A DNA stretch of 20,029 nucleotides, taken from positions 1 to 20,029 of the forward strand of contig JBJETA010000032.1 in assembly GCA_051883075.1 (NCBI GenBank). Direction: 5' to 3'. The stretch is from Aminipila sp051883075. Lineage in GTDB: Bacteria; Bacillota; Clostridia; Peptostreptococcales; Anaerovoracaceae. The translations under genes were made by a program, and so were the position numbers. Below, piece after piece: positions 1-8,212 of this stretch. Each line of letters begins with the position of its first letter. Positions within the stretch are counted from its first letter, which is position 1. Below the pieces are notes generated by a model. That model was not told the DNA's origin. It was given only the letters and a program-made list of their open reading frames with translations, and searched no databases.

Positions 1-1291
1 CCAAGATTTGATTTATATCTTCTTTAATAATATTGAAGTCACCTATAAATTCATTCTTTATGTTAACATCAAGATTTCCTTCTGAAATTTTTCCAAGCAC
101 ATCAGAAACATCAGCAATATATCCGTTCAAAGTTTTTGATGTTTCATTGAAAATGTCTGCAAGTACGCCAAGTTCATCATTTGTTGTAACAAGATTCTCT
201 TCTGATACGGATAAATCGCATCTGCCCATCTTTTCTGCAAGCTCCATAACAGGTTCTACAGGTTTCAATCCTCTTTTTACAGCTCTGCTTGAAATAAAAA
301 TCAGAATAAGAAGTCCCGCTACACCTATAGCAATCATCACAAGTGTAATAACTTTTACGGAGTTAAGCGCTTCACTTTTATTAATAACAAAAGCACTTGA
401 CCAGTCAACATCAGTTCCCGCAATTCTCAAATCGTTATGTATAATATATGCTTTTTTATTTTTATCGTAAGGGTTAGCAATCGTAGTGCTTACAGTCTTT
501 CCTTCCGATATTGCTTTTAATATTTCTTCATTTTCGGAAACAGTCTGCGGAACAGTTCCTACAACAGACTCATCAAGAGTATGTGCAAGGCATGTACCAA
601 GACTTGTAACTGTATAGCTGTATGAACTTTCGTATCCGCCTGTGTTATAAGCAAGATTCTGAAGATCTCCAACATTGATATCGCAATTTGCAACACCTAT
701 AAAGTTACCGTCTCCATCTACAACAGGAGAGCTCAGAGTAACGAGCCATACTACTTCTCCGTTCGAAAGTTCCCATGAGTACGGTTCCGTAACATGAGTT
801 TCCATTTTTTCTTTTGTTGTTGCATAATAGTCCGCAGGTCCATAGCTGTCATAATCATAAAAAACATCTATGCCTATATCCGAGCCGTCTCTGTAAGCAT
901 AATACGAAAGTCCGTCCGGAGTGTCAGCAAAATACTTATTTGGCTCAAAAGCATAATATGCAGAAAAAATCTTATCGTTATTCAATACTCCCTTCAAAGA
1001 TTCTATCAGCACATTGTTTGCCGACTCCCTGTCCAGATTCTGGTATCTCTGTACCTCCAAAGACAATGCCTGTGAAAAAGTAAGCATACTTTCCAGATAT
1101 GAACCAACTACATTTGCGTTCTGTTCAGCTATATAATCCAGTTCTTTCTCCGTCATATCCGTAACCGTTGCTCTTGTAAGCCAGTTCAGGCATGAACACA
1201 TAACAAGAATAACAATCAAAATACCAATAGCCATAATAATAGGTATTTTTACCGAAAGTCGATTCTTCCATAAAACTTCATTTTCCTTCAT
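1..1291 (-). CDS. dCache-HAMP transmembrane sensor, probable methyl-accepting chemotaxis protein (C-terminus beyond window)
   Basis: The reading frame is open from an ATG at 1291 to the window edge (430 codons, no stop), so this is the N-terminal part of a longer gene. GGAGGAAG lies just upstream of the ATG. The order is a short cytoplasmic start, a membrane segment at about residues 15-38, a large extracytoplasmic region to about 312, a second membrane segment at about 314-336, and a HAMP-like region. The extracytoplasmic part has dCache-type features: a TEPY segment, then SSPVVDGDGNFIGVANCDI, then a YNTGGYESSYSYTV stretch. The last visible part, GKISEGNLDVNI followed by GDFNIIKEDI, is what usually links HAMP to the coiled-coil signalling domain in clostridial chemoreceptors. 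The signalling domain itself is outside the window, so a histidine kinase or cyclase output is not excluded. The ligand cannot be told. It has its own promoter. Confidence 0.8.
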   Translation of the reverse strand, partial: MKENEVLWKNRLSVKIPIIMAIGILIVILVMCSCLNWLTRATVTDMTEKELDYIAEQNANVVGSYLESMLTFSQALSLEVQRYQNLDRESANNVLIESLKGVLNNDKIFSAYYAFEPNKYFADTPDGLSYYAYRDGSDIGIDVFYDYDSYGPADYYATTKEKMETHVTEPYSWELSNGEVVWLVTLSSPVVDGDGNFIGVANCDINVGDLQNLAYNTGGYESSYSYTVTSLGTCLAHTLDESVVGTVPQTVSENEEILKAISEGKTVSTTIANPYDKNKKAYIIHNDLRIAGTDVDWSSAFVINKSEALNSVKVITLVMIAIGVAGLLILIFISSRAVKRGLKPVEPVMELAEKMGRCDLSVSEENLVTTNDELGVLADIFNETSKTLNGYIADVSDVLGKISEGNLDVNIKNEFIGDFNIIKEDINQIL

Positions 1292-1330
1292 CAATCTTCC
1301 TCCTTGCCGCTGAATCATTGCTTTTATACT

Positions 1331-1358
1331 ATTATATATCAAAGAAAATCAATAACAA
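1331..1358 (-). promoter_or_regulatory. Predicted sigma-A promoter of the chemoreceptor gene
   Basis: On the minus strand TTGTTA (1353-1358) and TATAAT (1331-1336) are separated by 16 bp, about 40 bp upstream of the start codon. The -10 is a perfect consensus and the -35 matches 4 of 6 bases. No convincing terminator lies between this promoter and the upstream gene; only a weak AT hairpin is visible near 1385-1405. Some read-through from the upstream gene is therefore possible. Confidence 0.6.
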
Positions 1359-1404
1359 CTCAGTTTTTTTAAATTTCGACAAATTTCTTAAAATTTTTTA
1401 AGAT

Positions 1405-3963
1405 TTACTTTTCTGCACGTTTTTTTCTTTTACTTGAAATGAGGAGATTTTCCACACGTTTTTTCAGTATTTCTTTAACAAAAGGTTTTATGATATAGTC
1501 GCTGGCGCCGATTTCAAGCAGTTTTATCTGTTCCTCCGTTCTGTTTTCACCTGTAATAATTATTACCGGTATGTCCGCCATTTCATCAATAGTATTTTTT
1601 CGTTTCAGGAACTCTTTTCCGTCCATTTCCGGCATCACCAGATCCAGAAGAATCAAATCCACCCTGTTATTATTTTCTTCAAGAACCCTGAAAGCATCTT
1701 TGCCGTTGCAAGCCTCCAATATGTTATATTTTCCGTTAAACATATCTTTGATTACAGCTCTTCCCAGCATGGAATCATCGACAACCATGATAGTTTTTGT
1801 ACCGTTCTTATCTTCTTTGTCATATTTATCAGTCTCGGCTGCAAGCTTGTATTTCCTCAGTTCCCGATCCATTTCTTTCTGTGCTGTAATATCCATTAGA
1901 TTTGCAAAAATAGCATGTCTTTCACTTCCCACTTTATTTATATACTTAAGCTTGCAATAAATCCATATCCAGCTTCCGTCACTTTTTCTTCTCAAGTATT
2001 CACATTCAGCATCATTTTGTGTCTCCACAACCTTTTTAAATGCCGAATATAAATCTTCCTTATAATCATCGTGACACAGACTCAATAAGTTATTTGTTTT
2101 AAAATAGAAAGTTTCCATGCCCAGAACTTCTTCAAAATTTTTATTAACCCTCAAAAGTTCAATATTTTCGCCGTCAAACTCATATACGGCTATTGCCTGC
2201 GGTATTGAGTCGAAAAGGAATTCCAGCTGAGGATTCAGAACCCAGAGAGAATTTCCATCCTTATTCTCCGATTCTTTTTTATCAGGAACATCTGCAGTAT
2301 GTTCTTCTTCCATAAGTTTTTCGTATTCCTGTACAGGCATAGGCTTTGCAAAATAATAGCCCTGACAGTATTCACAGCCTATGCTGTGAAGAAAATCCGC
2401 CTGCCTCTTTGTTTCAACACCTTCTGCAATAACAGGAATATTCAGCCAGTTTGCCATACGGACTACAGAAGCAATAATGCTTTCTCCTCTGCCCGGAATA
2501 GCTGTATTTGCCAGAAATTTCATGTCTATTTTCAAAACATCTACATTTATATCTTTTAAAAAGTTCAATGATGAATATCCGCTTCCGAAATCATCCATCA
2601 TGATAACAAAGCCCTCATGCTGTAGCTTCATCATGGTCTGGGAAATGACAGCAGGATTATCTATGTAAGCACTTTCTGTCAGTTCAAGATTAAACAACCT
2701 TGGTGGTATATTGTATTTTTCCGTCAGTTCAATCAGAGTTTCCGCAAGCTTTGGATTATACAAATCCACTCTTGAAATATTTACCGATATAGGGCTTACT
2801 TTTCGTCCTTCATCAAGCCATCTTCTTATGATAATGCAGACCTCTTCCCATACATAAAGGTCAAGCTTTGTAATAAAGCCGTTCTTCTCAAATACCGGAA
2901 TAAATTCTCCCGGAGAGTTCATACTTCCGTCAGGAAGCTTCCAGCGTACAAGAGCTTCCCCTCCGGCAGGCAACTTTGTACTTAAATCATATTTAGGCTG
3001 TATATATATGATAAACTGCCCCTCAAGGAGAGCTGTATTCATACTGTTTATGATTTCCTGCTCCCTCATCAAATCCTGACTTAGTTGTTGGTCATAAAAT
3101 GCAATCTCATCCATATAGTTTCCCTTGCATTTCTTCGCTGCCAGACTTGCCCTGTCGAACATACGATCAACCGAAGCCTCATAGTCATCTATAATATATA
3201 TGCCGTAAGAACACACAACAGTATACTCAGGATTGTAATGCTGTATTGCCTGTGTTATCTGATGAAGTCCGTTTATTATCTTTTCTCCCTCATAAGGTAC
3301 ACAGATTCCGAAAATGTCCCCTTCTATCCTTCCAAAGGTTGAATTTTCAAAGCTTTCGGTGAACTCCTTTATTTTTTCCGAGAAAAGGACAAGAACACGG
3401 TCACCTTCCTCCGCACCATAGAAAGAATTTATCAGCTGGAACTTGTCAATATCACAGCGTATAAAAGCAAATCTCTTTTCCGGGTGCAGGTGCAAAAGCT
3501 CCATAGTTTTCATAAAAAACTTGGATTTGTTATAAATACCTGTAAGAGTATCGTACTCCGCAAGATATTTTAATCTTTTATATGCCGAAAGCTGGCTTCT
3601 TTCAATGGCATTTTTTATTCGGAAGCGGATTATCTCAGGGTCATAAGGCTTTGAAACAAAATCCCATGCACCCAGCTTCAACGCAACCTTTTCACTTTCA
3701 TTGTCTTTGTTGCTTGAAGCTACCATGATAGGAATATTCGAATATGCGGGATTTTCACTGACTTTTTTAAGAAATCCGAACCCATCCATCAGAGGCATAA
3801 CAAGGTCAAGCATAACGGCAGATATTTCTTCCGCATGCTCCTCCAAAATGGAAAAAGCCTCTTCTCCGTTTTCAGCCTCAATAATCGAATATTCAACAGA
3901 TAATATCTTTCCAAGCACTTTCCGGTAAAGTTTATCATCGTCTACAATAAGAATTGTTTTCAT
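1405..3963 (-). CDS. Two-receiver c-di-GMP phosphodiesterase, REC-GGDEF(degenerate)-EAL-PAS-REC
   Basis: 852 residues starting at an ATG with GAGG 8 nt upstream. There are no membrane segments, so it is cytoplasmic. Domains in order: receiver 1 at about 1-118 (acidic DDD at 8-10, phosphoacceptor D53 in MLDLVMP, K105); GGDEF at about 135-290; EAL at about 305-550; PAS at about 578-700; receiver 2 at about 723-845 (DD at 729-730, phosphoacceptor D774, K826). The cyclase motif reads EGDIF (214-218), so cyclase activity is unlikely. The EAL domain keeps E336-A-L, N395, the ELTES glutamates near 427-430, D457-D458, K478, E514 and Q534, so it should hydrolyse c-di-GMP to pGpG. Receivers at both ends suggest two phosphorylation inputs. 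No histidine kinase gene is adjacent, so the partner is unknown. It appears monocistronic, with its own promoter. Confidence 0.9.
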   Translation of the reverse strand: MKTILIVDDDKLYRKVLGKILSVEYSIIEAENGEEAFSILEEHAEEISAVMLDLVMPLMDGFGFLKKVSENPAYSNIPIMVASSNKDNESEKVALKLGAWDFVSKPYDPEIIRFRIKNAIERSQLSAYKRLKYLAEYDTLTGIYNKSKFFMKTMELLHLHPEKRFAFIRCDIDKFQLINSFYGAEEGDRVLVLFSEKIKEFTESFENSTFGRIEGDIFGICVPYEGEKIINGLHQITQAIQHYNPEYTVVCSYGIYIIDDYEASVDRMFDRASLAAKKCKGNYMDEIAFYDQQLSQDLMREQEIINSMNTALLEGQFIIYIQPKYDLSTKLPAGGEALVRWKLPDGSMNSPGEFIPVFEKNGFITKLDLYVWEEVCIIIRRWLDEGRKVSPISVNISRVDLYNPKLAETLIELTEKYNIPPRLFNLELTESAYIDNPAVISQTMMKLQHEGFVIMMDDFGSGYSSLNFLKDINVDVLKIDMKFLANTAIPGRGESIIASVVRMANWLNIPVIAEGVETKRQADFLHSIGCEYCQGYYFAKPMPVQEYEKLMEEEHTADVPDKKESENKDGNSLWVLNPQLEFLFDSIPQAIAVYEFDGENIELLRVNKNFEEVLGMETFYFKTNNLLSLCHDDYKEDLYSAFKKVVETQNDAECEYLRRKSDGSWIWIYCKLKYINKVGSERHAIFANLMDITAQKEMDRELRKYKLAAETDKYDKEDKNGTKTIMVVDDSMLGRAVIKDMFNGKYNILEACNGKDAFRVLEENNNRVDLILLDLVMPEMDGKEFLKRKNTIDEMADIPVIIITGENRTEEQIKLLEIGASDYIIKPFVKEILKKRVENLLISSKRKKRAEK

Positions 3964-4010
3964 AATTTCAGCCTCTTTTTTATAATGTTATATATTTTAC
4001 CGATATCTAT

Positions 4011-4039
4011 ATTCTAACAATATCTTACATTTTTTTCAA
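4011..4039 (-). promoter_or_regulatory. Predicted sigma-A promoter of the REC-EAL-PAS-REC gene
   Basis: On the minus strand TTGAAA (4034-4039) and TAGAAT (4011-4016) have a 17-bp spacer. This lies just downstream of the sstT terminator and about 50 bp before the start codon, so the gene has an independent promoter. Confidence 0.6.
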
Positions 4040-4050
4040 GATATATAAGC

Positions 4051-4093
4051 AAAAAAGACAGAAATTTCTGTGTTTAAGAAATTTCTGTCTTTT
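4051..4093 (-). terminator. Rho-independent terminator downstream of sstT
   Basis: Two perfectly complementary 16-base arms (4053-4068 and 4078-4093) flank a 9-base loop. Read on the minus strand, the stem ends in a run of six T. It lies 22 bp after the sstT stop codon. The stem also has a short T stretch in the plus direction, but no plus-strand gene precedes it. Confidence 0.88.
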
Positions 4094-4115
4094 CAAAACT
4101 TATCTTAAATTATTT

Positions 4116-5324
4116 TTATCTTTTCAAGCTTACTTTTCCTTCTGCAGCTGCCGTAAACAATACGTCGGTTGAAGAGTTTATGGCAGTTTCACATGAGTCC
4201 TGAATAACTCCTACAATGAAACCTACCCCTACAACCTGCATAGCAAGTTCATTTGGTATACCGAACAGACTGCATGCCAGCGGAATCAGAAGCAGAGAAC
4301 CGCCTGCAACTCCGGATGCACCGCATGCACTCAGTGCCGATAAGAAACTTAAAATAACAGCTGTGGCAAGATCAACATCTATGCCCAGAGTATATGTAGC
4401 TGCCATAGTCAATACTGAAATTGTAACTGCAGCACCGCCCATATTTACTGTTGCTCCAAGAGGAATAGAAATGGAATAAGTATCCTTATCAAGTCCAAGT
4501 CTGTCACAAAGTTGCATATTTACAGGAATGTTTGCAGCCGAGCTTCTTGTAAAGAAAGCTGTTATTCCGCTTTCCTTCAGGCATTTGAACACTAAAGGAT
4601 ATGGATTCTGTCTTGTTAGGGCAAATACAATAACAGGGTTTACAACTAAAGCTACAAAAGCCATAACTCCTACAAGCAATGCTATAATCTGCAAATACTT
4701 TGCAAGACTTTCAAGACCGCTTGTTGAAATTGCGTTAAACACCAGACCCATAACTCCGAGAGGAGCAAACTTAATAACCCATTTTACAACCTGTGAGATA
4801 CCGTTTGCAATGTCCCCAAGCAAATCCTTTGTACTGTCTGATGCATATTTAAGAGCAAGACCCATTAATATAGCCCATGTAAGTATACCTATATAGTTTG
4901 CATTTATTAATGCATTTATAGGATTATCCACAACATTGAAGATTAAATTTTTTAATACTTCAGTCAGTCCCTCCGGAGCTGTAACATCTTCCACTCCGCC
5001 TGCCAGAACAAGTTCAACCCTGAACATGAAGCTTGCAACTACAGCGACAAAACCTGCCAGGAATGTACCTACCAGATAAAGTCCAACTATTGACTTCATA
5101 TTTGTTTTCTGACCTGACTTGTGCTTTGATATGGCTGACATAACAAGAAAAAGTACAAGTATAGGGGCTACTGCCTTTAACGCACCTACGAAAAGGTCCC
5201 CCAGAATAGCAATTCCCGCAACCTGCTTAGGGCAGGCAACCGCTAAAACAATACCGATAATCAAGCCAATAATAATCTGCTTTACCAAGCTGATTTTATT
5301 CCATGCGCTCAATAAATTTTTCAA
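4116..5324 (-). CDS. sstT: Serine/threonine:Na+ symporter SstT
   Basis: 402 residues of a dicarboxylate/amino acid:cation symporter (DAACS) fold, close to the length of E. coli SstT. Known family role: Na+-coupled uptake of L-serine and L-threonine across the inner membrane. The protein is almost entirely hydrophobic helices. It has the serine-rich re-entrant loop RSSAANIP (260-267) and the substrate/Na+ site segment GATVNMGGAAV (290-300), followed by a C-terminal GVIQDSCETAINSS segment typical of SstT. The N-terminus (SLVKQIIIGLIIGIVLA) also matches this subfamily rather than GltP or DctA. The start is TTG at 5324, chosen because GGAGG lies 8 nt upstream and no ATG fits the family N-terminus. 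It is monocistronic, between its own promoter and a strong terminator. Confidence 0.93.
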   Translation of the reverse strand: MKNLLSAWNKISLVKQIIIGLIIGIVLAVACPKQVAGIAILGDLFVGALKAVAPILVLFLVMSAISKHKSGQKTNMKSIVGLYLVGTFLAGFVAVVASFMFRVELVLAGGVEDVTAPEGLTEVLKNLIFNVVDNPINALINANYIGILTWAILMGLALKYASDSTKDLLGDIANGISQVVKWVIKFAPLGVMGLVFNAISTSGLESLAKYLQIIALLVGVMAFVALVVNPVIVFALTRQNPYPLVFKCLKESGITAFFTRSSAANIPVNMQLCDRLGLDKDTYSISIPLGATVNMGGAAVTISVLTMAATYTLGIDVDLATAVILSFLSALSACGASGVAGGSLLLIPLACSLFGIPNELAMQVVGVGFIVGVIQDSCETAINSSTDVLFTAAAEGKVSLKR

Positions 5325-5382
5325 ACTAAATTCCTCCTGTCTTTTTGTATGTTTTGATAAAAAAATTGCGAATATGTTGTTA

Positions 5383-5411
5383 ATTATAAACTATTTTTTG
5401 TTATATAGTAA
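5383..5411 (-). promoter_or_regulatory. Predicted sigma-A promoter of sstT
   Basis: On the minus strand TTACTA (5406-5411), a 17-bp spacer and a perfect TATAAT (5383-5388) lie about 60 bp before the TTG start. A 13-bp direct repeat lies immediately upstream. Confidence 0.6.
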
Positions 5412-5416
5412 CCCCT

Positions 5417-5461
5417 TTTCACAAATTTTTTTATATATTTTTTTGATATTTCACAAATTTT
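5417..5461. repeat. 13-bp direct repeat upstream of the sstT promoter
   Basis: TTTCACAAATTTT occurs at 5417-5429 and again at 5449-5461, with start points 32 bp apart, or about three helical turns. The first copy abuts the sstT -35 element; the second overlaps the stop codon of the upstream gene. This could be a paired activator site, but AT-rich sequence makes chance repeats common. Confidence 0.4.
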
Positions 5462-8078
5462 ATTTCAGTAGTTTTTCAAAAGGACGATTTTTAGGTTCTT
5501 TTTTATTATTTAAAAATTTTTCTCTCATCTCTGCATTTAATTTTTCCACATCTTCTTTCAGTTGTGCCGCAGAAATACATTTTGCTCCGTCTCCCCAGCT
5601 TATCATCTGCTCAAGGTTATCTGAAGTTGCAACAGTTATATCATAATCGCCGCCCATCTTGTGTACGGCTCTTTCTATATATTGGTCTGCAGTCTGTGAT
5701 TCTTTGGTATATATTATATATATATTATGATACTTTTCCACAGAGCCCGGATTTCCTTTTACCTTGTACGCATCAAACACTATAATCAATGTATCGTTTT
5801 TATACCCCTGATAGTTTGAAAGTATATCAGCAAGACTGTTTCTTGCCGCTTCCAGATTAATATCAGACAGTTCCTTGAGTTCATCCCATGCAAAAATAAT
5901 ATTATAACCATCAACAAGTAAGAATTTCTCTCTTTTTTTCAAATTCAGATTTGTTCTGTATTTTACGGGAGCAGCGGTAACTCTTGCATCTGATTTTTTT
6001 CTGAAACGCCTCTCTTCATCTTTTTTTGACTTACCGTAAGTACGCAAAAATATGGCTTCCAGCTCTTCTTCATCAGCATATCCTTCATAATGACTGAGTT
6101 TTAAATCAGTTATATCGTTTTCTGATAAAGTTTTATCCGATTCCGATGTAAGCCTTATCTCGCTTTCAGTATGTGCGTATTTCTCAACCTCCTGCCAGCT
6201 CACAGCATTTCCTGCACCGTTCATGCAGAATACAGACCCTGCAGGGTTGAATACATCCCTTTCTGCATCATAAGCCTTTTCAGCTATTACAGCTTCTGCA
6301 TTTTCACATACATCATATCCTTTAAAGCTGCAGAACATTCTCCCCTTTCCCTGAGTATACGAGTTTATCTCAGTCTGGTAGTTCTGCATCTCTGCAACCG
6401 GTGCATATCCCCTGATAACAACAGTTTCTCCTTCAATGTCAGGACTTTCAAAATGCCCGTTCATTCGCTGGACATCCGATATTGCTCTTCCCAGCATTTC
6501 TACCGGAAGCTCCAGCCTGAACTCATAAAAAGGCTCTAAAAGGACAGAATCTGCCCTCATAAGTCCCTGACGTACAGCCCTATAGGTTGCTTCTCTGAAA
6601 TCTCCGCCTTCCGTATGTTTTTCATGGGCTCTTCCGCCCACTATGGAAATTTTTATGTCGGTAATCTCAGAACCTGTCAGAACTCCTATATGCTTCTTTT
6701 CCTCAAGATGTGTAAGTATCAGCCTCTGCCAGTTTTTTGAGAGTGTGTCCGTGCTGCATTCTGAGGCGAACCGCATGCCGCTTCCTCTTTCTCCCGGTTC
6801 CAAAAGCAGGTGAACCTCAGCATAATGCTTAAGAGGCTCAAAATGTCCTGTTCCTATGACAGACTCTTTTATAGTTTCTTTATATAAAATATTTCCTTTG
6901 CCGAATTCTACATTTATATCAAATCTGTCCCTGATAACGCTTTTTAGTATTTCCAGTTCTATTTCCCCCATAAGGGTTACATATATCTCCTTAAGTTTAG
7001 AATCCCACGATACATGAAGATGAGGTGATTCTTCTTCAAGCAGCTTCATTTTTAATAAAAGCTGGTGTACATCACAGCCGTCAGGTGTTATGACACGATA
7101 TGAAAAAACAGGTTCCAGCACGGGAGTTTCCGACATATTTTCCGTGCCGAGTCCCTGACCCGAATACGTTGAATTAAGGCCTGTAACAGTGCATATATCT
7201 CCTGCCGAAGCCTCATCTCCGGCAACAAATTTCATTCCTGAATAAAATCTTATCTGATCGGCTTTTTCACCGTTAATCAGTTCTTTTACCCTGAGGCTGC
7301 CTCCTGTGATTTTCATATGAGTCAGTCGGTTTTCTTTACTGTCTCTGGAAATTTTATATACCTTTGCGGCAAATTCTTCGGGATATTCCGGCATAATGGT
7401 AAATTCATCAAAACCTTTTATAAATTCATCCACACCTTCCAGTTTAAGTGCAGAACCGAAATAGCATGGGAAAATATGTCTGCATCTGATATTTTCAGCA
7501 ATGCTTTCACCGCTTATGAGGGCATTATCAAGAAACTGTTCCAGTAGCTCTTCGCTACATAAAGAAAGCTCCTCCATAAAGCTTTCATCGTGCTGTTCTG
7601 TAAAATCTACACAGCTGTCGCTCAGCCTCTTCTTTAAATCTTTTAAAATATTTTTTCGGTCTGTATCCGGCTGGTCCATTTTGTTCACAAATATAAATAC
7701 AGGTATTCCATAATGTTCCAGAAGCTTCCATACTGTTGCAGTATGACTCTGTACACCGTCAGTTCCGCTTATAACCAAAACAGCATAGTCAAGTACCTGT
7801 AAGGTCATTTCCATTTCTGCAGAAAAATCAACATGCCCGGGAGTGTCCAGAAGAACTATTTCCTTACTGCCCATATTGAGTCTTGCCTGCTTTGAAAATA
7901 TCGTTATTCCACGGTTCTTTTCAATTTTGTCTGTATCCAGGAAAGCATCCCCATGATCTACTCTTCCCTGCTTCCGTATAGTTCCGCTTTTATACAAAAG
8001 ACTTTCCGACAAAGTTGTTTTTCCTGCATCCACATGGGCAAGTATTCCAACTATCAGTTTATCTGATTTTATTTTCAT
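5460..8078 (-). CDS. TetM/EF-G-like translational GTPase fused to a C-terminal NYN (YacP/Rae1-like) ribonuclease domain
   Basis: 872 residues from the ATG at 8078. An in-frame TTG at 8117 would add 13 residues but has no ribosome binding site, while the ATG has GGAG and gives a TetM-like N-terminus. GTPase motifs are intact: AHVDAGKTT (14-22), RGITI (56-60), DTPGH (78-82), NKMD (132-135). Domains II-V in the ribosomal-protection/EF-G arrangement follow to about 620, ending in an extra conserved-looking segment GSVFCMNGAGNAVSW (614-628). After a charged linker, residues 719-850 form a NYN/YacP domain: LLVDGYN (D723), VFDAY (D769), TKESQTADQYIE (D798), VATSDNLEQ (D820), then KEDVEKLNAEM. YacP/Rae1 of Bacillus subtilis is known to cleave mRNA in the ribosomal A site. 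I infer a ribosome-entering GTPase that carries an RNase. The family is close to tetracycline ribosomal-protection proteins, but the domain IV loop differs, so resistance is doubtful. No partner gene is adjacent. Confidence 0.88.
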   Translation of the reverse strand: MKIKSDKLIVGILAHVDAGKTTLSESLLYKSGTIRKQGRVDHGDAFLDTDKIEKNRGITIFSKQARLNMGSKEIVLLDTPGHVDFSAEMEMTLQVLDYAVLVISGTDGVQSHTATVWKLLEHYGIPVFIFVNKMDQPDTDRKNILKDLKKRLSDSCVDFTEQHDESFMEELSLCSEELLEQFLDNALISGESIAENIRCRHIFPCYFGSALKLEGVDEFIKGFDEFTIMPEYPEEFAAKVYKISRDSKENRLTHMKITGGSLRVKELINGEKADQIRFYSGMKFVAGDEASAGDICTVTGLNSTYSGQGLGTENMSETPVLEPVFSYRVITPDGCDVHQLLLKMKLLEEESPHLHVSWDSKLKEIYVTLMGEIELEILKSVIRDRFDINVEFGKGNILYKETIKESVIGTGHFEPLKHYAEVHLLLEPGERGSGMRFASECSTDTLSKNWQRLILTHLEEKKHIGVLTGSEITDIKISIVGGRAHEKHTEGGDFREATYRAVRQGLMRADSVLLEPFYEFRLELPVEMLGRAISDVQRMNGHFESPDIEGETVVIRGYAPVAEMQNYQTEINSYTQGKGRMFCSFKGYDVCENAEAVIAEKAYDAERDVFNPAGSVFCMNGAGNAVSWQEVEKYAHTESEIRLTSESDKTLSENDITDLKLSHYEGYADEEELEAIFLRTYGKSKKDEERRFRKKSDARVTAAPVKYRTNLNLKKREKFLLVDGYNIIFAWDELKELSDINLEAARNSLADILSNYQGYKNDTLIIVFDAYKVKGNPGSVEKYHNIYIIYTKESQTADQYIERAVHKMGGDYDITVATSDNLEQMISWGDGAKCISAAQLKEDVEKLNAEMREKFLNNKKEPKNRPFEKLLK

Positions 8079-8088
8079 ATTTTTATAT

Positions 8089-8095
8089 TCTCCGC
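8089..8095 (-). promoter_or_regulatory. Ribosome binding site that decides the GTPase-NYN start
   Basis: GCGGAGA on the minus strand precedes ATG 8078 with 11 nt between GGAG and the start. The same long 11-nt spacing is seen before queA and ruvA here. The alternative TTG start at 8117 has no purine-rich sequence in range. Confidence 0.65.
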
Positions 8096-8160
8096 TTAAA
8101 ATATTGATTTCTGTCAATTTACTGTTTTCATCAGCAATACATTATTTATTCTAACATAAT

Positions 8161-8201
8161 AAAAATAAAAGGCATATACTTTTATAAAGTACACACCTTT
8201 T
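8161..8201 (-). terminator. Rho-independent terminator of the cyclase-phosphodiesterase operon
   Basis: Arms 8167-8181 and 8187-8201 form a 15-bp stem with three G-U pairs when read as minus-strand RNA. A T-rich tract TATTTTT follows. It lies 11 bp after the stop codon of the EAL protein and about 80 bp before the start of the GTPase-NYN gene. I found no confident promoter for that next gene in this gap. Confidence 0.75.
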
Positions 8202-8212
8202 ATGTCTTTTCA

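Noticed and set aside
33..470. A plus-strand open frame of 145 codons over the left-edge gene, and similar plus-strand frames elsewhere
   Set aside because: They lie opposite strongly supported minus-strand genes and their translations show no recognisable domain. They lack convincing ribosome binding sites.
1385..1404. A terminator after the REC-EAL-PAS-REC gene
   Set aside because: Only a short A/T-pair hairpin (CTTAAAA/TTTTAAG) without a clear T run is visible, which is too weak to call.
5460..8117. Calling the GTPase gene a tetracycline-resistance determinant, or starting it at the TTG at 8117
   Set aside because: The domain IV tip loop and C-terminal nuclease differ from resistance proteins, and there is no mobile-element context. 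The TTG start has no ribosome binding site, whereas the ATG at 8078 does and matches the family N-terminus.
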